Assembly (NCBI GenBank): GCA_037974335.1
Contig: CM075760.1
Coordinates: 8,677,432-8,741,431 of the forward strand
Length of the DNA stretch: 64,000 nt
Direction of reading: 5' to 3'
From: Prionace glauca
Taxonomy: Eukaryota > Chordata > Chondrichthyes > Carcharhiniformes > Carcharhinidae
Shown: positions 45,235 to 56,635 of the stretch, piece after piece
How the letters are laid out: each line of letters begins with the position of its first letter
How positions within the stretch are numbered: the first letter of the stretch is position 1
Translations under genes and position numbers: made by a program
Notes under the pieces: model-generated
What the model was told of the DNA's origin: nothing
The model's input: only the letters and a program-made list of their open reading frames with translations
Database searches by the model: none

Positions 45235-45700
45235 GATTTGATTTGATTTATTATTGTCACAAGTATTAATATTCAGTGAAAAATATCGTTTCTTGCGCGC
45301 TATAGAGACAAAACGTACCGTTCATAGAGAAGGGAACGAGAGAGTGCAGAATATAATTTTACAGTCACAGCTGGAGTGTAGAGAAACATACACTTCATGG
45401 AAGGTAGATTAATTCAAAAGTCTGATGGTAGCAGGGAAAAAGTTATTCATGAGTCTATTGGTACGTGATCTCAGACTTTTGTATTTTTTCCCGACGGGAA
45501 GAAGATGGAAGAAACAATGTTCTGGGTTCCTTAATTATGCTGGCTGCTTTGCCGAGGCAGCGGGAAGTGTAGGCAGAGTCAGTGGACTGGAGGCTGGTTT
45601 GCCTGATGGTTTGGGTTACATTCACAATCTTTTGTAGTTCCTTGCGTAACAGTTGATTCAAGGGTCCAGCTGCCGGGATGAGCATTGATTTCCATGATTC
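45235..45700 (-). mobile_element. L2-like LINE 3' end
   Basis: Antisense tail TTTGATTTGATTTGATTTAT with GTGAAAAATATCGTTTCTTG and GCGCGCTATA. Coding remnants follow: the reverse complement contains TLFLPSSSRR-like and CLGKAASIIKEPRT blocks that match the L2-like copies at 21 and 54 kb. Confidence 0.78.
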
Positions 45701-46321
45701 CAGGTTAATATGAGTATTGTTTCATTCCACAGGACAATTGGATTATTTCTCTCATAAAAACAATCTGGGCAGCTATTGTGTGAACCTGATGGAAACTGAC
45801 CGCCTGTTCAAGGAGAGCGGGTTATTGAGGCACCAAGAGGCTGCTTCCGATCTAAGCCTCAGTTATTAACCTAATCACCGCCACAAAGCTTTACACTAAT
45901 CTACTCGCATTTAAATAATTTAATATAAGTTAAATATTCATTGTCAAAATGGTGCAAATATCTCAAAATTAACTGTACAAGTATTATTCTACAAACACCA
46001 TTTGCCAGCGGAGGTTCAGTTCTTCGCTCTATCGCCTGTGAAGCAGATGTTTTCACAATCCCAGTCTCACGATGCATTCAGATGCGCCAGTGCAAACCGA
46101 GGGGAATGATGAAATGTGAGACATGCCGAATTTCGGATGAGATGTTTGTTTAGGGGCATCGACTACCCTCTCAGATCGGAGTTGCAGATCATAAGGACGC
46201 TATTTCGAAGACGAGCTGTGGAATCTCTCTTGCATCTAAAAACACTGTGGAGCATCAAGAAAGGTCAGATAAGTACACTATCATTCACTCAATTGCCCAA
46301 ATTACTGAGTGACGCTGTGAG

Positions 46322-46360
46322 AGTTTTTGTACAGGTTCAGCCCAGCTCTGTGTCTCTGTG
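46322..46360 (-). other. 23-RSS of V at 46361-47135
   Basis: Minus-strand CACAGAG (46354-46360), 23-bp spacer and ACAAAAACT (46322-46330); the same heptamer variant as the sister at 33703. Confidence 0.92.
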
Positions 46361-47135
46361 GGTCTCAGTGCGCAGTAATACACCCCGGAGTCTGTCAACT
46401 CTGTTTTAGACACTTTCAAAGGGACGGTGCTCTTCACAAAATCAAACTCCGCAGAGAATCGGTCCCCAGGGAATCTCTCTGTGTTCCCGTTGTATCTATC
46501 TCTCCGAAACAGAAACTCCATGGACATGCTGGGATACTGATAATACCAGAATATATTCGGGTTGTTGTCTGTAGTTGTAAAGTTACAGAACAACTGAACA
46601 TCATCTCTTTCACTCACTGTGACTGCAGACGGTGTCTGTGTAACAGAGTCTCCTCCACAATGTCCTGTAAGAATTAAGAACAACATGAAATCAAACGATG
46701 TCAGTAAAATACGTTTATCCGACAGAATTGTCTTCTTGCCCTGAATTACAGCCCGATAAATAAATCGGCGTCACTAAAGTTAAACATAGTTCCCACAGCT
46801 CAGGAACTGGAACTGGGAAGTGTTTGGATTGAATACTAATCTTTACATGAACGTACATTGACACTGTCTATCGGGATCAGTCCCCCGCCTGCGTTTCATG
46901 TAACTTGAAAGAGAAACCAAATACTGTCCATAGGTTTTAAACTCCAGTGTTTGCCACAGGCCGTGTGGAGACAAAGCGGATCTGGTTAATTTACCAATCT
47001 TTGATCAATCTATTGTTACCTATGTGCTAATTTAATGAGTAACAAAGATGTGAAACGCGAGTTTGTGCAACTTGTGAATTTACCGATTAACAGAGCAGCC
47101 GCTGTGAGGAATAAACACGAAGTAATGGGTGGCAT
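46361..47135 (-). CDS. TCR V gene segment (family D), intact-looking
   Basis: The leader exon 47084-47135 (52 nt) starts at ATG, reads MPPITSCLFLTAAALLI and ends before GTAAAT. The intron is about 419 bp. The V exon 46361-46664 follows TTAATTCTTACAG and reads GHCGGDSVTQTPSAVTVSER. Landmarks: VQLFCNFTT (first cysteine), NIFWYYQYPSMSMEFLFR (tryptophan retained, but the usual R of WYRQ is Y) and TELTDSGVYYCALRP (second cysteine). No stops. A CCAAT motif is at 47236-47246. It is the inverted-orientation sister of the V at 32789-33702. Confidence 0.9.
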
Positions 47136-47235
47136 GTTTGCAGAGAGCTCCTGGCACAGCTAACAGCAATGGGCTGAAGCTCAAATTGATTCACTCAAGG
47201 GTTGAGCAGAGGGTGAGTAACGCCCACTGCTTCGC

Positions 47236-47246
47236 TGATTGGTTCA
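47236..47246 (-). promoter_or_regulatory. CCAAT box of V at 46361-47135
   Basis: Minus-strand TGAACCAATCA, about 100 bp from the leader ATG, identical to 32685-32695. Confidence 0.55.
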
Positions 47247-47410
47247 TTGCCGACAGCGTCATTAGTTGGCATTCAATCATCTTCCAATTTATTCAAACAA
47301 TGGCTTCAATCTCTTTGGATCTTCAATGTCTATACTGGGCGCGAGTTGAAAGGAGCAAAATGTAAACTTGGTACTTTACAAGAAATAAACTAAAAAATAA
47401 TCCTTTCACA

Positions 47411-47465
47411 AGTTCAATTTCATTGCAGTGTTAATGCAATCCTTTTGTAACACCGACAAATAAAC
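47411..47465 (+). mobile_element. SINE tail fragment
   Basis: TTCATTGCAGTGTTAATGCA ... ACACCGACAAATAAACA, the tail seen at 9421 and 11085. Confidence 0.55.
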
Positions 47466-47479
47466 ATTAAAACAAAAAA

Positions 47480-48145
47480 AAGTAAGAACAAGCTGCGGAT
47501 GGCATTAAATTGAAACAGAATCCGAGGTTTCTGAACAAGGAAAGAGATTTCAGAACACAAGGGGGCACATGTAAACCCACACACAGAATTGTTGAGAACA
47601 TAGTTCAAACACGTGGGTCCGTTCAGTGACTCTTCAAACCTTAGCTTTAACCTCAGGGACAGTGTTTAAGAGAGAGACTGGGAAAGATGGTGAGGGACTG
47701 AGAGAGCACGATACTCGCCGGAGAACTGAGCAAATCGGGGTATTTTCTGTGGAGCAGCAATTCTGTTCAGAAGTGATTGTCAGACTTGTATCCAATCAAG
47801 GCAGGTTTGGAAAAGGTTGAAAAGGAGCAGAGACAATCGGCTCGCCCCTCAATGCGTGACTGGATGGCGGCATTTCCCCTGATCTTTATGCAGTGGAGGG
47901 AGCGATTAGCAGACTGTGGTTTGAGCAGTCGACTGTTAGAGGATGCGATGGTTCATGCCAAACTGTAATGTGGATAATGTATAAGTAATTTTCAGAGACA
48001 AGTGGATAAATATTTGACCAGCAAATGGAATTATTAAGAATATAAGATATATTGAATGCAAGTGCCGATAAAGAATAAGTGGATAACCCATCAACTGAGA
48101 CAGTACGTGAGCAATGGGCCGAATGGTCTCTGTTAGTGCTACAAC
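47480..48145 (+). repeat. Third, diverged copy of the family C upstream region
   Basis: Shared landmarks with 29400-30210 and 42690-43500: ATTTCAGA...CA, GGATGGCGGCATTTC, GTGGAGGGAGCGATTA, GAGCAATGGGCCGAATGG. The V leader that should follow is not found, because the similarity stops near 48145. A decapitated unit. Confidence 0.65.
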
Positions 48146-48479
48146 AATTTACAAACAAAAGCAAAGCTTGAATGCCAGAAATTTACATGGATACACAGAA
48201 CGGGAGATTAAAACTTAATGAAACTCAAGGTTACACACACACAAACTGAGAACTGCTCACTGTTAGCAAGGATATACAGGGAATCTGGGGATTCTGAAGC
48301 GAATGAGGTGAAAAAAATAGGAAATAACATCAAATAAAGAAGTAACAATGAACAGAGAAGGCAATAGGAAACAAAAGAAAGTAGTTAATGGCAAAACAAG
48401 AAAAGTTATGAAATAGTAAAATTTAGATAGCTGAATGACAAGAAATGATGATCATCCATTGAAATTTCAGGGCAAGCAG

Positions 48480-49951
48480 AGCTTTTTGAGCAGAATGGTT
48501 CAGATTTCCATCCCCTTTGATGTGAACAAGTTGTTTCTGATTTCACTACATAGCTTGTCTATTAAACATTGACTGAACACGGGGTGAATGTGAGAAGCTG
48601 AAGTTTCCAGTTGAAGAAATTCCCAGTGTCTCTGAGCAGCTGAACTGGGGAAGCCTTTGGGCAGAGACTGTCCTGCTGCTATTTCCCTTCCTGGCCACCA
48701 GGGGTCGCTGTAACACTCCCAGGCACTACACCACCCAGTGTCACCTCTTGCCCACTCCGGCCCGGCCGCTGCTCATTGGCGGAACATCCGGGACCTGAAG
48801 AGAGGCGGGGCCAGCCGCCATATTGCCGTGATGTCACCATCAGCCCCGCCCCCAGCCGAGGAAAAACCGACGGTTCAGAAATGTAGAAAGTGAGAGAAAT
48901 TCCCACCCGGTAATCCCGCCAGGAGCGGAATTAAAATTAAATAAAATACATATTTTTATAAGAAACAGGTAGCGGAACCGCGCATGTGCTGTAGTATTTT
49001 CCCAGAGCGCACCGCGCGGGTGTGATTGAAAAACAGACGGAATAAAAACAGAAACGATTTTCCCGAATGGAGAAGGAACCGAAAGTCTGACGGGTGAGAC
49101 TGTGAATAATAATCATCAGAATTTAAAATATTAAAAGATTAACATGGAACTGCCTGGGCGCATGTGCGGGAGGGGATGTCAACCAGAGAGCAGCGCGCAG
49201 GACGCCGTCTCCCCTCGCAACGCAAGATGGCCGCTGGTGGTCTCCCCTGGCAACGCAAGATGGCCGTCTCCCCTGGCAACGCAAGATGGCGGCTGGCCGT
49301 CTCCCCTGGCAACGCAAGATGGCCGCTGGCCGTCTCCCCTGGCGACGCAAGGTGGCCGCGGGCGATGGGTGTGATTGTGGCGCAGGCGCAGTGAGGTCTG
49401 CTTGCAGCCCATTGTCCAGGTTGCCCCCAGTGGATGTGGTGGGGATGGTGCAGCAGATGGAGCAACAATCCCAGTTTCAATGGGGGGAGAGAAGCTGCAA
49501 TGCTGCTCCCTGTTGTTCACTCCTCTCCCCAGTCTCAGCATTGCAGAGTCTTTAAACAAGAGGGTGCAATGTCACAGCGGCAGATAGACCTTCAGTTTAA
49601 ATTTATTTATTACTGTCACTAATAAGTCAGCTCACATTAACACTGCAGTGAAGTTACTGTGAGAATTGCCCTAGTCTCTACATTCCTGTTGGGGTAACAC
49701 TGAGGGGAATTGAAGCCCGGCCCAATGCCCCCTAACCCAGCACGTCTTTCAGACTGGAGGAGGAAACCCACACAGAAACGGGGAAAAGGTGCAAATGACC
49801 CACAGGTCCCTAGCACAGTGAGGCTGCGGTGTTAACCACTGTCCCACCATGCTGACACTGGGGATAATGTATTTGGGGGGAACACGGGGCAGGTGGGGGT
49901 ATCACCAACTCAATTTGATGGGGGGGGGGGTGGAAACATCAGGAAAAATCA
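48480..49951 (-). repeat. GC-rich 1.5-kb repeat, inverted partner of 10790-12290
   Basis: Minus-strand order matches the first copy, including the embedded SINE (about 49600-49860) and the YY1-like array (49212-49365). Here units of CAAGATGG, CC or CG, GCTGG and TCTCCCCTGGCAACG are 33, 26, 33 and 33 bp. CAAGATGGCGGC, a full YY1-type match, occurs at 49282-49293. The CRE-like site of copy 1 reads TGATGTCA here. Confidence 0.78.
49212..49365 (-). repeat. Tandem YY1-like array (partner of 11389-11541)
   Basis: About five CAAGATGG or CAAGGTGG units separated by CTCCCCTGGCAACG; unit number and lengths differ from the partner. Confidence 0.8.
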
Positions 49952-50810
49952 TCTTTGTCTCAAAACATTCTTCCATTTTTCCTCTTGTTTCTTATTGAAA
50001 ACCAGCTCACTCGTCCATCCCTCCCATCAATAGAGCTAACAGAACGCAGAGAAAAGGTTACAGCGCAGGAGAGGCCCTGTGAGAAGAGGCATGGTCTGGA
50101 CAGTTGTCAGCCAAGGCATGGCCTTGTGTAATCGAAACAAAGAGATTATCTAATAAAATAATACACGAAACATAGTTTAATGTTACAACAGCAAAAAAGG
50201 CATAACGTATTATAAATAGAGATGAAATTCAGTATAGCACTTATACCGAACAACGCGATATTTAATAACAAGACAGCTTTGGTACAACCTTTTGAATTTC
50301 TTGCAAAACTAATTCCTGAACAATAATGTTCTGAACTAAACTGAACATTGCGGGGAGAAATTCTGAACTCTCCCACAAGGTGGCAGCAAACGCTCAGAAT
50401 CTGCTGACATCTCGGCGCAATATTTGGTTAATATTTCCATGTTATTTCACACTGAAGGACAATTAACACGTTTCATTGAATTATTAACATTTTCACCTGA
50501 CGGATAAAATATCATCCGTTGCAGATGATATTTTAAACTGAATGTCACTTTCCTTTTAACACATTTCACTGCATCGACAGAACTAGTTTCAGGAAAGCAG
50601 CAGGAGTTTGTCTTGTTAATGGTGGGCAGCTAATGTTGCAACCACGCAGTAAATGTAATAACTGTGTAAAATCTCACCGTTTCTTGTGGGATTTCTGCAG
50701 ATTGATTTTGGGATGTGTGTGCGCAGGAAAATATTGATGTGCCAGTGTGTGTAACCGGCTGTAATAAACAGCCCTTGGAAAAATGGGGCTGTGACCCAGA
50801 AACCTGTGGC

Positions 50811-51050
50811 CGTTTTTGTACGAGGACTAAACTCGTTCCCATCAATGCGAGACTCTGTGCTCGGTAATAGCCCGCGGTGTCAGACAGCCGTAGCTGCGCT
50901 ATTGTCAATCTGTACGACTTGTCTGACTGTTAGACTGTATCAGAAAACCGGCTCTGAGCGAAATCTGCTTCGAACTATGGTGGGAAGGATTCCATAACTG
51001 ACTATCAGATAGTTGAACGACAATATAACCGCTCCTTCCTTCTCCAACAG
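50811..51050 (-). pseudogene. TCR V pseudogene (family A relic)
   Basis: The minus strand has AVILSFNYLIVSYG, where the first cysteine is replaced by F, then GYYRAQS, where the second cysteine is replaced by R. The core WYRQ region is missing. The signal retains nonamer ACAAAAACG (50811-50819) and a 23-bp spacer, but the heptamer is CGCATTG (50843-50849). Frame shifts separate the parts. Confidence 0.7.
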
Positions 51051-51559
51051 ATCCTCACTTTGCCCTTGAATTGGGAGTTTCTCTTCGAACGCCAGGGACG
51101 CTGTCAATGTGTCACAAGACGGTCTGGCGCTTCAATCAGCCACTCCGACATAAAATGCAAAAAAAAGTTCAATAATTGGATCAATGACTAATGAAGGTAA
51201 TCACGCAGTCAGACTGAGACACTCTCCTGATGGTAACACTTAAGTAAACAGACTGATCCCTGAATGAAACAAATCCTGGAGCAAACCTGAGTTTGATGCT
51301 CACATTAACCAGAGTCGGATTTAACAGTCACCATCTGGAAAAGGGAAATATTCTCCCCATTAGGTACTGACTGTTACCCGCCGCTGAGTATTTCCAATCA
51401 CTGATAGCCAGCTCACCGGCCTGTCTATTCACACTGTCACTGGGAACACCAGGAAGTGAAGTGAGAACATCCTGAGGCATCAGCAGGTTACTGGGGGCGG
51501 GGTTTTGAACCTGTGTCTTTAAAATCCCCAACTCCCCTGTTGCAGAGCGGACACAGACA

Positions 51560-52002
51560 ATGCGGCTGTTCAGCATCTGGGTTGTGTGGGCAGCATTTCT
51601 GACAGGTAAATGTGGACCAAACACATTTCAACTTTGTTCGACAATTTTGAAACAGTCATCGGTCAGCTATTTTTATAATTGAATTTGTTTTTCAGATCTG
51701 ATTCATGGAGATTCTGTCACTCAGTCACTGTCTTCAGATGTTGGGACAGAAGGAGAAGCGGTGACTTTAAAATGTAACTATGATACTACATTTAGCACCT
51801 ACTATCTATACTGGTACCGGCAGCACCCAGACTCAGAGCCTGAGTTTATTTTGTGGAAATATTCGAGCGGCGGTGAAGAAAAAGCCGATTTTGCTAAAAG
51901 CCGTTTCTCTGTTGAGCTTCAGACAGAGATTAAATTCACCAGTTTATCCATCTCGGGTGTGAAGCTGACTGACGCTGGCGTGTATTACTGCGCTTTCGGG
52001 CG
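51560..52002 (+). CDS. TCR V gene segment (family A), intact-looking
   Basis: The leader exon 51560-51605 (46 nt) reads MRLFSIWVVWAAFLT and ends before GTAAAT. A 90-bp intron ends TTGTTTTTCAG. The V exon 51696-52002 reads DLIHGDSVTQSLSSDVGTEG, VTLKCNYDTT (first cysteine), LYWYRQHPDSEPEFILW (core tryptophan), RFSVELQTEIKFTSLSISG and DAGVYYCAFG (second cysteine). No stops. TCTTTAAAATCC about 40 bp before the ATG may be a TATA-type element. Its intact framework 1 (LSSDVGTEG) shows what the dead family A copies at 26725 and 40021 have lost. Confidence 0.92.
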
Positions 52003-52041
52003 CACAGTGATATAAAGCAAGCTCAGCCCTTTACAAAAACT
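52003..52041 (+). other. 23-RSS of V at 51560-52002
   Basis: CACAGTG (52003-52009), 23-bp spacer, ACAAAAACT (52033-52041). Confidence 0.95.
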
Positions 52042-53149
52042 GCCTTTCACTGCAGAATGCAGCTGCTATCTGTTGAGGTCTGTGGAGGATTGTAGTAGAT
52101 GCAGCCGCAATGTGCAGCGACAGGAAACCAAACTCACCTCGAATGAAACTGTTCCCAGGAGAGACTGGGAAAACAAACTTGAGAATTCAATCCGACAAAC
52201 AGATCATTGCAGAATCGCGTTTGAAGACACCCGTTCTAAGTCCCGCCCTTAATAATTTGTTCTGTTCCCCTGGGATGTTCTTACCTCACTTCCGTGTCTG
52301 TCTCTGGTTCTCTGAAGCCAGTTGATGGTGATCTGTGTTGACATTGAAAGAGACTGGCTACAGTCAGTGACCTGACAGGGGAGTGGCCGGACATTCAGAG
52401 ACTGGGGAGGAGGAAGAGGTGGCCGGGGAATGTAAGCTTGGTCTGTAGATTGTCATCAGAAAATTCTGATTGTTAGTGTTGACAGGAACCACACCAAGAC
52501 AGGCGGTGAGTTACTCCGAGCAGGTTTCCCAGACTCTGACATGGTCTTGTAGCTATTGTGTTTATGGGTGGTGAGTCCAGGAGAGTTTGTGGTCAATGGT
52601 AACCCTAAGGATGTTGACAGTGGGGAATTCAGTGATAGTTACACCATCATTTTTGCTGACAAACAAAAAGCTTTCATCTCTCTCTCTGTCTCTCTCCCTC
52701 CCTCCCTCTCTTATGTCTCATCTCACTCTCATTCTGTCCCTTCCATTCACTCTGTCGTCCTTTCTGGAGGAGGCTGCAATCAATTTACCCGCGACAGAGC
52801 ATCTGCCAACAAGACATCAGGTTAAACCTTGCCTTCCTCAAATCTCTCTTTCCTCTGTGTTCCTCTCTGTCTTTCCAGCAGGAATCGGATGGGAAATTGA
52901 TGGGAAAAGATTTGCAGGGCTCCAGGGACAGAGTGGACGAGTGGGACCGGCTCAGTTGCTCGAGCAGAGAGTCAACATGGGCTGAATGGCCTCCTTGATT
53001 ATGTGACCGTTCTGTGATTGAGACACAAATTGTAATTTGGATGCCAACTTCAGATTTCTAGTTTATATGTGTTCAGACCACCAGCAATCTATCCTGGTCC
53101 CTCAATGCCGACGCTATAATTAAAAAAACTGATTAAACCAGTTACATTT
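52042..53149. other. No gene recognised; repeat debris
   Basis: CT-rich stretch near 52675-52730. The part near 52860-53020 (GGGCTGAATGGCCTCCTTGA) resembles a LINE or SINE 3' end, but the family is not identified. Confidence 0.4.
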
Positions 53150-53425
53150 TCCTCCAAATCATATATACGTACATATATATTGCAAATAGCAAAGGTCCCA
53201 GCACAGATCCCTGAGGGACGCCACTTGTCACAGCCCTCCATTAAGAAACACACCCTTCCACTGCTACTCTCTGCCTTCTATGACGGAGCCAGTTCTGCAT
53301 CCACCTTGTCAGCTCACCTCTGATCCCAAGCGACTTCACCTTCTGCACCAGTCTTCCATGAGGGACCTTGTCAAAGGCCTTACTGGAGTCCATGTAGGAA
53401 ACATCCACTGTCCTACCCCATCCTA
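53150..53425 (-). mobile_element. CR1-like LINE RT fragment (other subfamily)
   Basis: Minus-strand VDVSYMDSSKAFDKVPHGRL, VKSLGIRGELTRWMQNWLRH and RRQRVAVEG are the RT core; the rest points to SGVPQGS-like sequence (CCTGAGGGACGCCACTTGTC antisense). Truncated at both ends. Confidence 0.78.
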
Positions 53426-53520
53426 CTAGAGGACATAGCCTCAAAAATAAGGAGATGCAGATTTAGGACTAAGTTGGGGAGGAACTTCTTCAATAGGGTT
53501 GTGAACTTAAAATCTGAGAA
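53426..53520 (+). mobile_element. CR1-like LINE tail fragment, opposite orientation
   Basis: ACTAGAGGACATAGCCTCAA, ATAAGGAG, TTTAGGACTAAGTTGGGGAG and GAACTTCTTCAATAGG correspond to the TRGHSLKIK...RTELRRNFFT tail. It abuts the antisense fragment to its left. Confidence 0.65.
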
Positions 53521-53819
53521 TCACACAGAGCAGAGTGACAGGAAACAGAGGGAGCTAGGTACAAAGCACTGCTGCAGTGTGACAGGGTGATTGGGATAGG
53601 GGCAGGGTGGAGAGAATTCTAGTCTTTCTAAATGTATCAGCAGAATGTGTTGGTTTCAAATAAATGTCAATAAGATATAAGGTAACAGATTTTTGGGGAG
53701 GTTTCACCCATTCCACTTATATCAAATATATTTTGGGCCTATTTCAAGAAACTTGGAAACATTGAAGATAGGAGCAGGAGGAAGCAATTTGCCCCTTCGA
53801 GCTGATCATATCTGATCAT

Positions 53820-54705
53820 CCAACTCAATAGAGAATCTGGTGAACTGGTGCGGTGACAATAATCTCTCCCTCAATTACAGCAAAACGACCGAGATTGTAT
53901 TCGAAGTCAGGAAGCATAGTAGAGAGCATGGCCGTTTCTAGTCAATGGAGATGAAGTAGAAATGGTCGGGAGATTCAGATTTTCAGTTGTCCAAATCACC
54001 AACAATCTGCCCTGGTTCCGCCACTACAGCATCCCCCCCCCCCACCCCTCCCCCCCCCACCTCCGCCCCCCCGCCAACCCCCGGCCCTTGTGTCGACAAT
54101 ATAGTTCAGTAAGAGCAATTATTTTCACAGAAGACTGAGTAATTGTGGCATGTCAGCTTCGAATCTCACCAACTCCTACAGATGCGCCATAAAAAGCATT
54201 CTTTATGGTTGTACTCGGAGATTAATCCAGTCCAACACTGGCATCTCCATATCAAAGATTGGGCATGGCTCCTGCTCTGCCCAAGACCGCAAGAAACTGC
54301 AAAAGGTCCTGACTGTAGCCCAACACATCACGCAAACCAGCCTCCCATCCATTGACTCTGTCGACACTTTTCGTTGCCTCGGCAAAGCAGCCAGCATAAC
54401 TAAGGGCCGCACGTACTCCAGACATTCTCTCTTCCAACTCCTTCCATCGAGAAAAAAAGTTACAAAAGTCTGAGATACGTACCAACGTCTCAAGAACAGC
54501 ATTTTCCCTGCTGTCATTAGGCTTTTGAATGGACCTACCTTGCATTAAGTTGTTCTTTCTCTACATCCTACCTATGGCTGTAACAGTACATTCTGCACTC
54601 TATCATTTCCTACCCTATGAACTGTATGTTTTATCTGTGTAGCGCACAGGAAAGAATACTTTTCACTGTATACTAATACATATTACAATAATCATTCAAA
54701 TCAAA
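53820..54705 (+). mobile_element. L2-like LINE 3' portion
   Basis: GAGAATCTGGTGAACTGGTG, GACAATAATCTCTCCCTCAA, CGCCATAAAAAGCATTCTTT, TTGCCTCGGCAAAGCAGCCA, AGGCTTTTGAATGGACCTAC and the AATCAAATCAA tail. A C-rich run (54028-54080) and a small SINE-tail piece (about 54220-54258, CCAGTCCAACACTGGCATCT) interrupt it. Confidence 0.82.
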
Positions 54706-54714
54706 TCAATTCGG

Positions 54715-54905
54715 ACCTTCGACACCGCTCCGCCATTCTAAGTGTTCATAACTGAGTTCCATCTCATCCTAACTCCACTTCCCTGCCTTTTCCCCATACC
54801 CCTTTTTCCAGCTTTTGAATCAACCTAGTGAATCTGCTCTGCGCCCCCTCCAGTATCAGTATATCCTTTCTCAAGTAAGGAGACCAAAACTGTACACAGT
54901 AGTAG
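54715..54905 (-). mobile_element. Old CR1-like LINE 3' fragment
   Basis: Antisense CTCCGCCATTC, AACCTAGTGAATCTGCTCTG, CGCCCCCTCCAGTATCAGTA and CCAAAACTGTACACAGTA match the CR1 tail region (RFTRL ... LEYCVQFW). Confidence 0.65.
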
Positions 54906-55490
54906 TAATAGAACGATCATGTTCACTTGTTGCACTGTCAGTTGTTCAAAGCTGGAAACCCCACTGACTATAATTGCCCAGAATATTAAGCAAAAATATT
55001 GAGAAAGAAATGATATGTATCTTGAACAAAAAACCCTGTGTGTGCAAAAAGTGCAGCGATGAAAGGAGATTTGGAGAACTATTCCAAAGAGGCATAGACA
55101 GCAGGAATGGCTTCATTTGGCGCCCCGAGATTCTACGATTCTCGTTGCTTAGAGTCCCTGCCGCTCTACTTATTGTTAGACACCTGAACAATGAACAGCT
55201 GCAGGATGGTCAGACACTGTTATAGATTCAACCGTCACTATTTCCGCTCCAACAGCTCCGAGTGCAGCTGAGAGCCACCGCAACTTCACTCAATATTGAG
55301 TCTGCCGTATCCCCGCCCACAACTTCCGTTTGCTACTCTCACTCTGACCCGATTGTGTGATTGGACAGATTGCTGTCGCTTCTCCATCCCTCTCCTTGAT
55401 TGGATCAGCAGTGCAATGGGATGGGCATCTGTATTTCTGTCTCTGACATAGGATTTCTCTCACTGCCCAGTTACAGACTCAGGAAGCATC

Positions 55491-56113
55491 ATGTTGAACT
55501 ATCTCACTCCGATTCTCATCTTTATCTCTCTTCTCAGTAAGTAGCTCTTGGGGCGAAGGGGAGCAAATGATTTGGGGCAAAGCGGATCACGTTATTGAAT
55601 TGTGTGACCAACCATGATCACAATGAATGGCAGGGCAGTCTCCAAAGGCCGACTGGCCTCCTCCTGCTCTTATCTTCGATGTGTTTATGTATTTCCTTTT
55701 CTATAAAGCCAGATGTTATTCCTGACCAATAATATTGATCGTTTTAATGACGATTTTGTTTAGAAATATTTGGCTAACACCGATTTTTTTCCTACTTTTT
55801 CTATTATTTATGTTAGAATGGAGTCATCAAGACGCAGAGGAACAGCCGGTTGTTGAGATAACAGTGGAGGAGGAAAGTAATGTCACATTAACCTGCCTCG
55901 TGAAGACAAGCATATCTAACCCTTCTGTGTTCTGGTACAGTCAGAGTCCCGGGCAGCCTCCACAGTATATGCTTCACATTGTTGGAGGGAAGCTGTACAA
56001 ACACATCAACGACCGCCTTTCAGCGTCATTTAATAAAACTGCCAAGATTACCGAGCTAATGATCGGCAACACGCTGATGACTGACAGTGCGGTATATTTC
56101 TGTGCCTGGAGTC
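55491..56113 (+). CDS. TCR V gene segment (family E), intact-looking
   Basis: The leader exon 55491-55536 (46 nt) reads MLNYLTPILIFISLL and ends before GTAAGT. The intron is about 280 bp. The V exon 55817-56113 follows a T-rich tract and TGTTAG. It reads KWSHQDAEEQPVVEITVEEE, NVTLTCLVKT (first cysteine), VFWYSQSPGQPPQYMLH (tryptophan present, R of WYRQ is S), RLSASFNKTAKITELMIG and DSAVYFCAWSP (second cysteine). No stops. The open frame seen upstream of 55817 is intronic. Framework 2 recalls the intronless family B, which makes this the best local candidate for the intron-bearing relative. Confidence 0.88.
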
Positions 56114-56151
56114 CACAGTGTTACAGATATGGCGAGTCCCATACAAAAACC
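56114..56151 (+). other. RSS of V at 55491-56113 (22-bp spacer)
   Basis: CACAGTG (56114-56120), 22-bp spacer (56121-56142) and ACAAAAACC (56143-56151). One base shorter than the others here; the last part of the spacer (GAGTCCCAT) resembles the family B spacer. Confidence 0.9.
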
Positions 56152-56189
56152 CACCGTAAGTGTTTCAGTTAGTGCTCAGCAGAGGGCGC

Positions 56190-56635
56190 TTTCTGGGTCT
56201 GTACTCGTTGGAGTTTAGATGGCTGAGGGGGGATCTCATAGAGACGTATAAGATAATGAAGGGGATGGATAGGGTAGAGGTAGAGAGATTCTTCCCGCTT
56301 CGAAAAGACAGCAGGACTAGAGGGCACAACCTCAAAATAAGGGAGGGGGGGCAGTTTACGTCAGAGTTGAAGAGGAACTTCTTCACTCAAAGTGTCGTGA
56401 ATCTCTGGAATTCTCTGTCCTTTGGAGTAGTGGAGGCTACCTCGCTGAAAATAGTTAAGTCCCAGGTAGATAGATTTTTGGTAGACAAGGGAATTAAGGG
56501 TTATGGGGAGAAAGCGGGAAAGTGGAACTGATCCACTTCAGATCAGCCATGATCTTATTGAATGACGGGGCGGACTCGAAGGGCTAGATGGCCTACTCCT
56601 GCTCCTATTTCTTACGTTCTTATGTTCTTTCACAC
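56190..56635 (+). mobile_element. CR1-like LINE 3' end just downstream of a V segment
   Basis: TACTCGTTGGAGTTTAGATG (LYSLEFRWLRGDLIETYKIM), AACTTCTTCACTCAAAGTGT, GGTTATGGGGAGAAAGCGGG and the end TTCTTACGTTCTTATGTTC. It starts about 40 bp beyond the RSS nonamer. Older subfamily, like 12541-12768 (GATCCACTTCAGATC). Confidence 0.85.
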
